Source: Streptomyces asiaticus (GTDB lineage Bacteria > Actinomycetota > Actinomycetes > Streptomycetales > Streptomycetaceae). Taken from it: 64,000 nucleotides of DNA. This document shows, one piece after another, positions 50,683 to 60,469 of the stretch (position 1 is its first letter; each line of letters opens with the position of its first letter). Position numbers and translations under genes: made by a program. The notes beneath the pieces were generated by a model. The model had not been told where the DNA came from, ran no database searches, and saw only the letters and a list, made by a program, of their open reading frames with translations. The stretch covers positions 4,898,001 through 4,962,000 of the forward strand of contig NZ_JAGSHX010000006.1 in NCBI RefSeq assembly GCF_018138715.1. The letters are read 5' to 3'.

Positions 50683-51200
50683 AGCCCTCTTCCGCGTGGA
50701 TCGCGCCCGGATTCGGCACGGATTCCGCCCAGTTCTTCCCCGGAGCGGTGAGCGCGCGTAGCACATGCCGCGGATGCCGCCGCATACGGTGGCCGTCGCG
50801 GCGCGCGGCGGTAAGCCTCCCGTGTGGTCTGCTGGTTGACGCGCGATCGGCGCTCAGTTGGCGCTCTTTCCGTGCGCCCCTTCGTGCGCCTCTTGCGCGC
50901 CGCTCCGCACACTCATCGATGCCCTTGCGCTCTTGCGCGCCCCAATCGTGGCAGCATGGGCCACGGCGGAACGGTGGGTCGCTACCGGCGGTGGTTCCCT
51001 CGGCGGGCTCCTTACGGATGCCTTCGTGAGGGGCGTCACCCCCTGGGATCAACTCTGCGATTCCTGCGGTCATCTGTGGTCACAGGACATCCAGGAGATC
51101 CATGTTGTTGTCCGGTTCGATGCCGAAACCGTCAACATGCTGTGCATGATGGCACCTACTTCTTGGTTGCCCTGGATGCCCACAGCCTGTGGAGGCGGCG

Positions 51201-53288
51201 ATGCGGTGGTTGGTGGGGTGGAGCAGTACCGCATCCGGCCCGGTCTCCTCGGAGGGTCGTGCGATCCAGCCGGTCGGCGCCCAACTCCTGTGGTCCGACC
51301 CCGATCCGCTGTGGGCGGTCGGCGACTGGCGGCCCGATGAGGTACGCGTCGTCCAGACCGACCCCTTCACCCGCCTCGCCGTCTTCGGCTGCTGCGGCGC
51401 CTCCGACGAGGAGCTGCGGGTGGGCCTGTTCGCCGCCCGCGGCGGCGCCCTGCGCCATCTGACCGCCTGGCCCGGCAGCTACACGGCCGTGGCCCAGGCC
51501 GGCCGCCGCGTCACCATCGTCGGCGATCTCGCGGGCGCCCGGCCCGTCTTCCACACCGACTGGGCAGGCGGCACCGCCTACGCCACCGCCGCGCTCCCGC
51601 TCGCCGATCTCATCGAGGCCCAGCTCGACGTCGGTCACCTCGGCGCGCTGCTCGCCTGCCCCGACTCGCCGGAGGCCATGGGCGACGGCACGCCCTATAT
51701 GGGCGTCAGACGCGTCCCCCCGGGCCATGCGCTGATCCTGCGCGACGGCGCCCGCGACATCACCGGCTACGAGCCCACCGCGTCCCTCGCCGTCGCCGCG
51801 CCCCCGCTCGAGCAGGACAAGGCCGTGGACGCGGTCCGGGACGCCCTCGTGGAGGCCGTACGGGCCCGGCTCACCGCCCCGCGCCACGCCCCCGAGACCG
51901 ATGACCTCGACCCCGGCCCTGTGCCCGGCATGGGGCCCGCCGAGCGGCGGGCGGCCCGCGGCGCCCCGGCCCCCGGCATCGGCGCCGATCTGTCCGGAGG
52001 CAGCGCCTCCGCCACGCTCGCCCTGCTCGCCGCCGGTCTCCCCGGGATGCCCGGCACCCTCTTCGGACACGGCACCGAGGCGGGCGAGCGGCTCCTGGCC
52101 GTCACCTTCAACGACCTCGCCACGGCGGGCGGCGCGCGCACCCGCGAGGCCGAACTCGAACGGGCCGGAGCCATCGCCGCCAATCCACGGCTGCACCATG
52201 TGGTCGTCGCCGCGGGCGAGGACGCCCTGCCGTACGCGGGCCTCGACACCGGCGCCCTTACCGACGAGCCCGGCCCCTCCCTCGTCATCGCCGAACGCCA
52301 CCGGCGCCGGCTCGCCGCGGGCAGCGCCGACCACTTCATCGGGCACGGCGCCCGCCAGGTGCTCGACGCCCACCCCGCGCGCCTCGCGGACCTGCTGCTC
52401 GACCGCCGCAGACGCCATCTGCTGCGCCCCGCGACGGCGCTCGCCAAGGCCGACGGCCCCTCCGCGCAGTCCTTCTTCGTGCCCTTCACGGTCTACCGGG
52501 CCGCCCGACGGCTGGCCCGCACCTCCTACCGCGACGGCGTCCAGGAGGCCGCCGCGCGCCTTATGGAGCACCACTTCGCCGACGAGCAGGCGCTGCACGG
52601 CCCCGGCGCCGTATCCGCCTCCCTCGCCGCCCTGACGTGGTGCCGCCCCGGGCCCGCCGCCCGCTGGCTCACCGGCGAGACGCTCGCCGAGGTGTCCGTC
52701 CGGCTGGAGGAGGCGGCCGTGCGCCCCGTGCTGCTGCGCCGCCCCGGGGAGCGCCGCGCCGACGCCGCCCTGGCCCGCTACGCGGCGGACCACCGCGTCT
52801 TCGAGCAGGCCGCCGAGATCCGCAGCCAGCGCCTGCACGCGCCCTTTCTCGACAACCAGGTCGTACGGGCCTGCCGCGCGCTCCCCGAAGCGCTTCGGGT
52901 GCAACCGGGGGCGCGCGCCGCGGTGCTGCGGTCGGTCCTCGCCGGAGCGGGCATCCGCGAGCTGCCCCCCGGCTGGGGAGCCACCTCCCACGCCTCCCAC
53001 ACCGCCGCCGTACGGACCGGCATGCGCACCTGGACGGGCGAGCTGATGACCCTCTTCGACGCGCCGCTGCTGGCCGACGCGGGCCTGATCGAGGCCCGTG
53101 TCGTCCGTAAGGCGCTGCGCGCCGCCGCGCAGGGGGAGCGGCTGCCCTTGGACGGCCTGGCCGAGCTCGTCTCCACCGAAGTCTGGCTGCGGCGCCTGCT
53201 GGCCCGCCGCGGCACCTGCTGGACGGGCACCGCGGCGCCGCGACAGCGGGCGGTGGCGGGCGGAGTGGCGCCGCGGCCGAGCCTGTGA
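51201..53288 (+). CDS. Asparagine-synthetase-like protein (macrolactam-cyclase-like)
   Basis: A 695-residue protein with an N-terminal Ntn-like domain (about 1-190) lacking the Cys2 needed for glutaminase activity (MRWLVGW...). A C-terminal synthetase domain (about 230-660) follows. The PP-loop, normally SGGxDS, reads LSGGSASATLALLAAG, so the Asp is absent. Later helices (RSQRLHAPFLDNQVVRACRA, ALPEALRVQPGARAAVLRSV) match the asparagine synthetase/lasso-cyclase family. The start ATG 51201 follows GGAGGCGGCG. From recall a homologue is conserved at this locus in Streptomyces. No precursor peptide or protease for a lasso peptide is beside it. The function is unknown. Confidence 0.8.
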   Translation: MRWLVGWSSTASGPVSSEGRAIQPVGAQLLWSDPDPLWAVGDWRPDEVRVVQTDPFTRLAVFGCCGASDEELRVGLFAARGGALRHLTAWPGSYTAVAQAGRRVTIVGDLAGARPVFHTDWAGGTAYATAALPLADLIEAQLDVGHLGALLACPDSPEAMGDGTPYMGVRRVPPGHALILRDGARDITGYEPTASLAVAAPPLEQDKAVDAVRDALVEAVRARLTAPRHAPETDDLDPGPVPGMGPAERRAARGAPAPGIGADLSGGSASATLALLAAGLPGMPGTLFGHGTEAGERLLAVTFNDLATAGGARTREAELERAGAIAANPRLHHVVVAAGEDALPYAGLDTGALTDEPGPSLVIAERHRRRLAAGSADHFIGHGARQVLDAHPARLADLLLDRRRRHLLRPATALAKADGPSAQSFFVPFTVYRAARRLARTSYRDGVQEAAARLMEHHFADEQALHGPGAVSASLAALTWCRPGPAARWLTGETLAEVSVRLEEAAVRPVLLRRPGERRADAALARYAADHRVFEQAAEIRSQRLHAPFLDNQVVRACRALPEALRVQPGARAAVLRSVLAGAGIRELPPGWGATSHASHTAAVRTGMRTWTGELMTLFDAPLLADAGLIEARVVRKALRAAAQGERLPLDGLAELVSTEVWLRRLLARRGTCWTGTAAPRQRAVAGGVAPRPSL

Positions 53289-53345
53289 CGGCTTCCGCCC
53301 CGAGGCGGCATGAGGCCGCCTTGTGACATCTCGCCCCGGGGAGCG

Positions 53346-53606
53346 CGTTCTTACGGGGAACGGAAGACTGGCGTTCTTACGGCGGACGCGAAGCCGGTGT
53401 CCTTACGGCGGATGCGAAGCCGGTGTCCTTACGGCGGATGCGAAGCCGGTGTCCTTACGGCGGATGCGAAGCCGGTGTCCTTACGGCGGATGCGAAGCCG
53501 GTGTCCTTACGGCGGATGCGAAGCCGGTGTCCTTACGGCGGATGCGAAGCCGGTGTCCTTACGGCGGATGCGAAGCCGGTGTCCTTACGGCGGACGAAAA
53601 CGAATG
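53346..53606. repeat. About nine tandem copies of a 26-bp unit
   Basis: The unit GTGTCCTTACGGCGGATGCG followed by AAGCCG repeats with an exact 26-bp period. The marker GAAGCC occurs at 53390, 53416, 53442, 53468, 53494, 53520, 53546 and 53572. Diverged units flank both ends. The array lies between the synthetase-like gene and the BTAD regulator, in the leader of the latter. Confidence 0.95.
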
Positions 53607-53672
53607 GACCCCTCCGCCGCCGCTCCGCACCATCTCCCCAGCGGCAATCCGCAACCTAGGAGAATGGCCCCT

Positions 53673-56600
53673 GTGCGGTATCTGATCCTCGGCACCACCG
53701 AAGCGCGCGACGACCACGGCGACCCGCTCCCCCTTGGCGGCCCCCGGATCCGCGCGCTGCTCGCCGCGCTCGCCGTAAGGGCCGCACGCACCGCCCCGGC
53801 CTCTGTCGACGCCCTGATCGACGAGGTGTGGGCCGACGACCCTCCGCATGACGCGCCCGCCGCGCTCCAGGCGCTCGTCGGCCGGTTGCGCCGGGCCATC
53901 GGCAGGGACGCCGTCCTCTCCTCACCCGGCGGCTACCGCCTCGCGACCGCCGCGCCCCAGGACGACGTCGACCTGCTGCGCTTCGAGCGGCTGACGCACG
54001 AGGGCATACGCGCCCTGGACGCCGACGACCCCGAGACGGCTGCCGCCACCCTCCGTGAGGCGCTCGCCCTGTGGCGCGGCCCGGCCCTCGCCGACCTGCC
54101 GGACCGGGACGCGGCCGCCGCCCGCCCCGAGGCGCTCCGGCTGACCGCGCTGCACCGCCGGATCGACGCCGACCTCGCGCTCGACCGCCCTACGGATGTC
54201 ATACCGGAGCTGCGTGAGCTCGTCGCGGACCATCCGCTCGACGAAACGTTCCACGCCCAGCTGATCCGCGCGCTGCGGGCGGCCGGTCACTCCGCCGACG
54301 CCCTCGCGGCGTACGAGGACGTCCGCAGGATCCTCGCCGACCGCCTCGGCACCGACCCGGGAGCTGAGCTGAAGGAGCTCCACAGACGGCTGCTGACGAC
54401 GGACGCCGAAGCCCTCCGGGAGCCGCGCGGCGGGGAGCCCACCGCGCAGACCGCTCCGCCGAGGGCCGACGGCCACGAGGGGAGCGGGGGCGGAACCCGG
54501 GCGGACGGCAGGGCGATCGACGGCCGCAGAGCAGCCAGGAGCGCGTTCGACGGCCGGGCCGGGGGCGGACGAACCGACGGCGGGGCGGGAAGCCGCGTCG
54601 ACGGCGGGGAGGCGGGTTCGCGCACTGCTGGCCCGCGCACCCCGGGATCACGCTCCCCGGGATCACGCACCGCGGGATCACGCACCGCGGGCTCGCGCAC
54701 CGCCGTGCCGCCTCTGCCGCACGGCAACCTCAGGGCCCGCCTCACCAGCTTCGTCGGCCGCCAGAAGGAGATCGGCGACATCCTCTGTGACTTGGAGGGC
54801 GCCCGGCTGGTCACCCTCACCGGCCCCGGCGGCTCCGGTAAGACCCGCCTCTCCGAGGAGGCCGCCGGGGCCGTGACGGACGGCTACCCGGACGGCGTCT
54901 GGATCGCCGAACTCGCCCCGCTCGACCAGCCCTCCGCCGTCCCCGGTGCCGTCCTGAGCGCGGTCGGCCGCCGCGAGACCATGCTGCCCGCCTCCGGGCT
55001 CGAGAGCCGCACCACGGGCGCGGACGGCGGGGATCCGACGAGTCGCCTCGTCGAGTACTGCGCCGACCGCCGGCTGCTGCTCCTGCTCGACAACTGCGAG
55101 CACGTCATCGACACCGCGGCCCGGCTCGCTGAGACCCTGCTCGCACACTGCCCCGGGGTGACCGTGCTCGCCACCAGCCGGGAGCCACTGGGGGTGCCCG
55201 GCGAGACCGTAAGGCCGGTGGAGCCGCTGCCGCCCGCCCCCGCCCACCAGCTGTTCGCCGAGCGCGCGGCCACCGTACGGCCCGGCTTCGACCCGGCGGC
55301 GGACCCGGACACGGCGGCCGCGGTCGCGGAGATCTGCCGGCGTCTGGACGGTCTGCCGCTGGCGATCGAACTGGCCGCGGCGCGGCTGCGGCTGCTGACC
55401 CCACGCCAGATCGCGGACCGGCTGGACGACCGCTTCCGCCTGCTGACCAGCGGCAGCAGAACCGCGCTGCCCCGCCAGCAGACCCTGCGGGCCGTCGTCG
55501 AGTGGTCCTGGGACCTCCTGGACGAGCGCGAGCGCACTGTGCTGCGCCGTGTGTCGGTCTTCGCGGGCGGGTGGACCCTGTCCGCGGCCGAGGCGGTGTG
55601 CGCGGACGCCCCGCCCGGCGCGAGCGCCCTTACGAGCAGCACGGGCAGCACGGGCAGTGCGGACCACGCGGACAACACGGATCACACGGACGACAAGGAC
55701 GCCGATGGCGTCACCGAGGACGGCGTCGGCATCCGTGACGTCCTTGAGGACGCGATGGCGAGCACGCCGGAACCGGGCGACACGGTTGCGTACGCCGAGA
55801 CGCGCGCCCCCACGCGCTCTCATGCGCGCCCCCAGGCCAGGATCGCGCCCGCCGAGGTACTGGAACTGCTCGGGGCGCTGGTCGACAAGTCACTGCTGAT
55901 CGTCGACCATCCGTCGCACGGTGCGGCGGCGGAGTCCTCCGGCCCGGCGGGCGGCGAGCCCCGCTACCGGATGCTGGAGACCATCAACGAGTACGTCGGC
56001 GAGCGCGCCACCGAGGACGTCGTGGCCCGTGCCGACCACAAGGCCGCCGTGGCCCGTCACACCGCCCACTTCCGGGACTTCATCCGCACCGCCGAGCCCC
56101 GTCTGCGCTCCGCCGGACAGTTGCCCTGGCTGCGCCTCGTCGAGGCCGACCTCGACAACATCCGGGCAGCGCTGCACCGCTCCCTGACCACCGCGGACGA
56201 GGGCACCGTCTTCGCGCTCATCCGCGACTTGGCGTGGTTCTGGTGGCTGCGCAACTACCGGGACGAGGGCGCCGCATGGGTCGGCCGCGCCCTGGCCCTG
56301 GAGAGCCGACCCCACGGCACGGACGGCGAGGCGGACCGGGGACTGGGTGGCGAGGCGGACCGGGCACCGGGCGGCAGCCATCCCCTCGACCAGTTCCCGC
56401 TCATCCCGGCCCGGGTTCCGGACGGCGAGGACGGCGTCGACGAGGAAGCCACCCGGTACTGGCAGTTCATGGACCTGCGGCTGCTGCTCTTCTTCCTGCT
56501 CGCCGAGCAGGGCACCGGCCCGGATCCGAGCGACCCCGAGATCCGGGACGCGGCCATACGCATGCGCGACGCCTACGCGAGCCATTCAGGGCCCCGCAGC

Positions 56601-57692
56601 GCGTCCTTCCCCGGTCTTCTGTGGCCCTTCGCGGCCTTTGTCATCCAGGGCTTCAGCGGCGACATGCTGCCGCTGATGGACCGGAACGTGGCCCACTGCC
56701 GGACCCACGGCGACGACTGGGCGCTCGGCGTCACGCTGATGTACCGCACCCACCTCGCCATCGACATGCCGGGCGGCGTCGAGAGCGCCGGCGACGACAT
56801 GGCCGAGCTGCGCGAGCTGGCCGCCCGCGTCGGCGACCGCTGGATGCTCGCCCAGGTGGAGGGCGCGCGCGGCGAGATCGCCACCCATCGCGGCCGGTTC
56901 GGGGAGGCGAAGGCCGCGTATGAGCGGGCAACGCGGCTCGCACAGGAACTCGGCGCCCATACCGAGGTGCCGTTCCTCTACACCCGCCTCGCCGACCTCG
57001 CCGTCCACGAAAGGGATGTGGAGGGCGCGCTGAGGCTGGTGGAGCGCTCCGAGGAGGAGGCGGAGCGCTGCGGTACCCAGGACGTGCTGGCCTTCAACGA
57101 CATCGTGCGCAGCGAGGCCGAGCTGGTACGCGGCGATCTGGCACGGGCCAGGACGTATTGCGACGCCGCGCGACGGCGTGCGCTGCGCGGCACCTCGCCA
57201 CCGCAGTTCTGGGTCGTGGCCAACGGCCTGGAGGCCCGTATCACCGGCCTGGAGGGCGATCTGGTCGGCGGACTCCGCAAGCTGCGGAACACGCTGCGCG
57301 ACGGCCTCGCGGTGAACTCCATGGAGCTGCTGTTGGCCCATCAGGCGGAGTCGGCGGCCGAACTCCTGGCGGGATGCGGACAGGAGCCGCTCGCCGCGCG
57401 GCTGCTGGGCGCCGCCGACGGCTGGCGCGGTCGGCTGCCGCGCTCACCGCTGGTGGCCGGGGACGTCGGCGCGACCGCGGCGCGCGCGAGCGAGGCGCTG
57501 GGCCAGGCCCCGGTGGAGAAGCTGCGCACCGAGAGCACGACCCTGACCCCAGGGGAGGCCCTCCGCCTGCTCGACGAGGCGCTGAACTCTCTCGACGCCA
57601 CGGATGCTTCAGGTGTCACCGATGCCTCCGGTACCGCTGGCACCCAGGCCGCAGCCGCCGACCGGAGCGCCGCCCCGCCCCCCGCCCGCTGA
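53673..57692 (+). CDS. BTAD/SARP-type large regulator with NB-ARC-like ATPase
   Basis: A 1339-residue regulator starting at GTG 53673 (MRYLILGTTEARDDHGDPLP), behind TAGGAG. Order: winged-helix DNA-binding domain (1-90), BTAD domain (about 95-240), a disordered linker with GSRTAGSRTAGSRTA repeats (about 245-350), an ATPase with Walker A LTGPGGSGKTRL and LLLLDNCEHV (about 355-650), an insertion with STGSTGSADHADNTDHTDDK repeats, and C-terminal TPR helices to 1330. It resembles AfsR-like SARP regulators that activate antibiotic or developmental genes, but there is no C-terminal LuxR domain. An in-frame ATG at 53664 is an alternative start. It follows a long repeat array. Confidence 0.88.
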   Translation: MRYLILGTTEARDDHGDPLPLGGPRIRALLAALAVRAARTAPASVDALIDEVWADDPPHDAPAALQALVGRLRRAIGRDAVLSSPGGYRLATAAPQDDVDLLRFERLTHEGIRALDADDPETAAATLREALALWRGPALADLPDRDAAAARPEALRLTALHRRIDADLALDRPTDVIPELRELVADHPLDETFHAQLIRALRAAGHSADALAAYEDVRRILADRLGTDPGAELKELHRRLLTTDAEALREPRGGEPTAQTAPPRADGHEGSGGGTRADGRAIDGRRAARSAFDGRAGGGRTDGGAGSRVDGGEAGSRTAGPRTPGSRSPGSRTAGSRTAGSRTAVPPLPHGNLRARLTSFVGRQKEIGDILCDLEGARLVTLTGPGGSGKTRLSEEAAGAVTDGYPDGVWIAELAPLDQPSAVPGAVLSAVGRRETMLPASGLESRTTGADGGDPTSRLVEYCADRRLLLLLDNCEHVIDTAARLAETLLAHCPGVTVLATSREPLGVPGETVRPVEPLPPAPAHQLFAERAATVRPGFDPAADPDTAAAVAEICRRLDGLPLAIELAAARLRLLTPRQIADRLDDRFRLLTSGSRTALPRQQTLRAVVEWSWDLLDERERTVLRRVSVFAGGWTLSAAEAVCADAPPGASALTSSTGSTGSADHADNTDHTDDKDADGVTEDGVGIRDVLEDAMASTPEPGDTVAYAETRAPTRSHARPQARIAPAEVLELLGALVDKSLLIVDHPSHGAAAESSGPAGGEPRYRMLETINEYVGERATEDVVARADHKAAVARHTAHFRDFIRTAEPRLRSAGQLPWLRLVEADLDNIRAALHRSLTTADEGTVFALIRDLAWFWWLRNYRDEGAAWVGRALALESRPHGTDGEADRGLGGEADRAPGGSHPLDQFPLIPARVPDGEDGVDEEATRYWQFMDLRLLLFFLLAEQGTGPDPSDPEIRDAAIRMRDAYASHSGPRSASFPGLLWPFAAFVIQGFSGDMLPLMDRNVAHCRTHGDDWALGVTLMYRTHLAIDMPGGVESAGDDMAELRELAARVGDRWMLAQVEGARGEIATHRGRFGEAKAAYERATRLAQELGAHTEVPFLYTRLADLAVHERDVEGALRLVERSEEEAERCGTQDVLAFNDIVRSEAELVRGDLARARTYCDAARRRALRGTSPPQFWVVANGLEARITGLEGDLVGGLRKLRNTLRDGLAVNSMELLLAHQAESAAELLAGCGQEPLAARLLGAADGWRGRLPRSPLVAGDVGATAARASEALGQAPVEKLRTESTTLTPGEALRLLDEALNSLDATDASGVTDASGTAGTQAAAADRSAAPPPAR

Positions 57693-57831
57693 CGCGGGTA
57701 CGAGCAGCAGGTGCGACGCCCCGGCCGACCGTCATATCTCGTCACTCATACGGAGGAGGCGAGACGCGCCGCTCACCCCCTGAAACCGACCCGCGAAGAC
57801 GAGCACATGTCTCGCTCCGGGGCCGACGGCA

Positions 57832-58557
57832 TCACCCCATGGGGCGCGACCGCAGCCCGTCCAGCAGGATGTCCAACAGCCGGGCCGAGGCCGCCGCCTG
57901 CTGCGCCGCGTCCGGCAGCGAGGGCGCCGCCGTGGCGATCACCAGCAGCACATCGGCCACCGTCACATCCGGGCGCAGCTCGCCCGCCGCCCGTGCCCGC
58001 TCCACCAGTTGCCCGACGACCTCCAGCAGCGCCGCGGCGCCCGTGTCGTCCGGCTCGTCCTCGGCGACCATCGGCCGCTCGACCAGCCGGAGCTCCGGCT
58101 GAGCCGGTGCGGCTAACGCCGCCTGCCGCTGCTGCGGCAGCCGGATCTCGGTCTCCACGTCGACCCCGACCCGCAGCACCTGCGGCGGCAGCAGCCGACC
58201 CGCGCCGGACGCCACCGAGGTACGCAGGAACCGGGCCAGCGCCGACCACGGCTCGTTCTCCTGACCCAGCGCCGCCCGCGCCTGATCGGTCAGCCTTGCC
58301 GTCTCCTCCTCGGCTATGCGGCGCACCAGCACGTCCTTGCTGGGGAACCGCCGATAGACGGTGCCCACCCCTACCCGCGCCCGGCGCGCCACGTCTTCCA
58401 TCGGAGCCCCGTACCCCAGCTCACCGAAGACCTCGCGCGCCGCCCGCAGGACGTGCTCCAGATTGCGCTGCGCGTCCACGCGCAACGGTGTGTTCCGTCC
58501 GCCGTTTCCGTCCGACGACGCGACGGCTGCGGACCATGACGAACCCTGAAGGTGCAT
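57832..58557 (-). CDS. atrA: TetR family regulator, AtrA-like
   Basis: A 241-residue TetR regulator. The DNA-binding domain is at about residues 29-75: HVLRAAREVFGELGYGAPME, then DVARRARVGVGTVYRRFPSK, with the ligand domain after it. ATG 58557 has GGGGGATC upstream. In S. coelicolor the TetR gene divergent from the type II NADH dehydrogenase gene is atrA (SCO4118), an activator of actII-ORF4, and the arrangement here is the same (recall). The gap of 252 bp to the divergent gene should hold both promoters. No typical AtrA site was recognised by eye. Confidence 0.75.
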   Translation of the reverse strand: MHLQGSSWSAAVASSDGNGGRNTPLRVDAQRNLEHVLRAAREVFGELGYGAPMEDVARRARVGVGTVYRRFPSKDVLVRRIAEEETARLTDQARAALGQENEPWSALARFLRTSVASGAGRLLPPQVLRVGVDVETEIRLPQQRQAALAAPAQPELRLVERPMVAEDEPDDTGAAALLEVVGQLVERARAAGELRPDVTVADVLLVIATAAPSLPDAAQQAAASARLLDILLDGLRSRPMG

Positions 58558-58809
58558 AAGTGATCCCCCGGTAATGATGTCTCCCCCCGGAGACTCCCCG
58601 CCCAGACTGTCGAGGCAGTCACAACCCCGACGAAGTACGAACATAGTTGAGCGCAGGTCAAGAAAGAAGAGGGTAGCTCGGGACAGAACGCCCCTCGATC
58701 AGAGCAGCAGACCGCCTCTTTCCGACTGTCCGCTCGCCCGCCCCCACGCATCCCGGGGCTGACCTGCGGACATTTCGTACGTGTAACCGATTCGTCGGCT
58801 CGGGGCCGA

Positions 58810-60234
58810 GTGAGCCGTCCGGTCACACAATTCGTCGGGCCTGTGGACAAACCGCGGTCGCGCGTGCCTCATGGGAGGGTGAAGGAACCAGCGCGCATTC
58901 TCGTTATCGGTGGTGGCTACGTCGGGATGTACGCCGCGCTGCGCCTCCAGCGAAAGCTGAAGCGGGAGCTGAGGCACGGCGGCGTGCAGGTCATCGTGGT
59001 GGACCCCGAGCCGTACATGACCTACCAGCCGTTCCTGCCCGAGGCGGCGGCCGGATCGATCTCGCCCCGCCATGTGGTGGTGCCGTTGCGGCGGGTGCTG
59101 CCCGACTGCACCGTCGTCATCGGCGAGGCCACCGCGATCCACCACGGCAAACGCACCGCGACCGTGAGAACCCTCGCCACGGAGGAAGAGGGCACCGGCA
59201 CGGTCGACATCCACTACGACGAGCTGGTGCTGGCCCCCGGATCCGTGTCCCGCGCCCTCCCGGTGCCCGGCCTCGCCGAGTTCGGCATCGGCTTCAAGAC
59301 CGTCGAGGAGGCCATCGGCCTGCGCAACCACGTCCTCGAACAGCTGGACATCGCCTCCTCGACCCGGGACCCGGACGTCCGCGACGCGGCGCTGACCTTC
59401 GTCTTCGTCGGCGGCGGATATGCGGGCGTCGAGGCGCTCGGTGAGCTGGAGGACATGGCCCGGTACGCCGTCCGTTACTACCACAACATCGCCCCCGAAG
59501 ACCTGAAGTGGATCCTCGTCGAGGCCACCGACCGGATCCTTCCGGAGGTCGGCGAGGAGATGGGCAAGTACGCCGTCCGGGAGCTGCGCGGCCGCAATAT
59601 CGACGTACGGCTGGAGACCCGCCTGGACTCCTGCGCCGACCGGGTCGCCGCACTGAGTGACGGCTCGCGGTTCCCCACCCGCACGCTCGTGTGGACCGCG
59701 GGCGTCAAACCGCACCCGATCCTCGCCGCCACCGATCTGCCCCTGAACGAGCGCGGCCGGCTCAAATGCACCGCGGCGCTCCAGGTCGAGGGCGTGGAGC
59801 ACGCCTGGTCGGCCGGGGACGCCGCGTCGGTGCCCGACCTGACGGCCGACCGGCCCGATGCGGTCTGCGCCCCCAACGCACAGCACGCCGTGCGCCAGGC
59901 CAAGGTCCTCGCCGAGAACGTGGCCGCAGCGATCGCGGGCCAGCCGCTCACGGACTACGCGCACAAGTACGCGGGCTCCGTGGCCTCCCTGGGGCTCCAC
60001 AGAGGGGTCGCACACGTCTACGGGCGTAAGTTGAAGGGCTACCCGGCGTGGTTCATGCACCGCGTCTACCACCTCAGCCGGGTGCCGACGTTCAACCGTA
60101 AGGCACGCGTGCTGTCCGAATGGATTCTGTCGGGGCTGTTCAAACGCGAGATCGTCTCCCTGGGATCGCTGGAGAACCCGCGCGCCGAGTTCAAACTCGC
60201 GGCGGACACCGGTCGCCATCCCGGGGCCAGTTGA
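58810..60234 (+). CDS. ndh: Type II NADH dehydrogenase (NAD(P)/FAD oxidoreductase)
   Basis: A 474-residue single-subunit NADH:quinone oxidoreductase. The FAD-binding motif is RILVIGGGYVGMYAALRL, with the NADH-binding motif FVFVGGGYAGVEALGEL and the third FAD region VEHAWSAGDAASVPDL. YMTYQPFLPEAAAGSIS and the C-terminal membrane-associating segment (GYPAWFMHRVYHLSRVP) are typical of NDH-2. It passes electrons to menaquinone without pumping protons, on the inner face of the membrane. GTG 58810 is chosen; GTG 58876 is possible but its ribosome-binding site abuts the codon. It is divergent from the TetR gene. Confidence 0.92.
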   Translation: MSRPVTQFVGPVDKPRSRVPHGRVKEPARILVIGGGYVGMYAALRLQRKLKRELRHGGVQVIVVDPEPYMTYQPFLPEAAAGSISPRHVVVPLRRVLPDCTVVIGEATAIHHGKRTATVRTLATEEEGTGTVDIHYDELVLAPGSVSRALPVPGLAEFGIGFKTVEEAIGLRNHVLEQLDIASSTRDPDVRDAALTFVFVGGGYAGVEALGELEDMARYAVRYYHNIAPEDLKWILVEATDRILPEVGEEMGKYAVRELRGRNIDVRLETRLDSCADRVAALSDGSRFPTRTLVWTAGVKPHPILAATDLPLNERGRLKCTAALQVEGVEHAWSAGDAASVPDLTADRPDAVCAPNAQHAVRQAKVLAENVAAAIAGQPLTDYAHKYAGSVASLGLHRGVAHVYGRKLKGYPAWFMHRVYHLSRVPTFNRKARVLSEWILSGLFKREIVSLGSLENPRAEFKLAADTGRHPGAS

Positions 60235-60469
60235 GCCGATCGGGGTGGAGCCGGGAACTCCCCTCCCACGATCGGCGTCTCACGGATGTCAGTCCGGTCG
60301 GCCACACTGGTCGTGTGACCATGGGTGGGCTCGTATCTGCAAAGAGTGACAATCGCGAGGATTCGGAAGTTTGCTGCATTCCCCTGGGGGCCGTCCCCCG
60401 TACCCGCACCCCTCTCCCCGATCCCGCGCCGGCGCGCCGCTCAGCCACCACCCCACGAGGTAATCCGCA

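Larger units (their letters stand above)
50207..51200. other. One-kilobase divergent gap with hairpins
   Basis: A region of about 1 kb between the divergent regulator and the synthetase-like gene. It contains two strong hairpins (50506-50534, 50644-50682) and several open frames without family resemblance. The last 30 bp carry GGAGG in front of the synthetase start. No conserved protein gene is evident apart from the very short frame described separately. Confidence 0.5.

Noticed and set aside
50292..50912. Protein gene in the 50.2-51.2 kb gap
   Set aside because: The frame is arginine/proline-rich, spans both hairpins and has no recognisable motif.
51080..51340. Lasso-peptide precursor upstream of the synthetase-like gene
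   Set aside because: A short frame (MLCMMAPTSWLPWMPTACGG) overlaps the synthetase start, but it lacks a leader with the usual Thr and a core ring Gly/Asp pattern, and no B-protein or protease gene exists.
53346..53606. CRISPR array
   Set aside because: The 26-bp units are contiguous with no spacers, and no cas gene is nearby.
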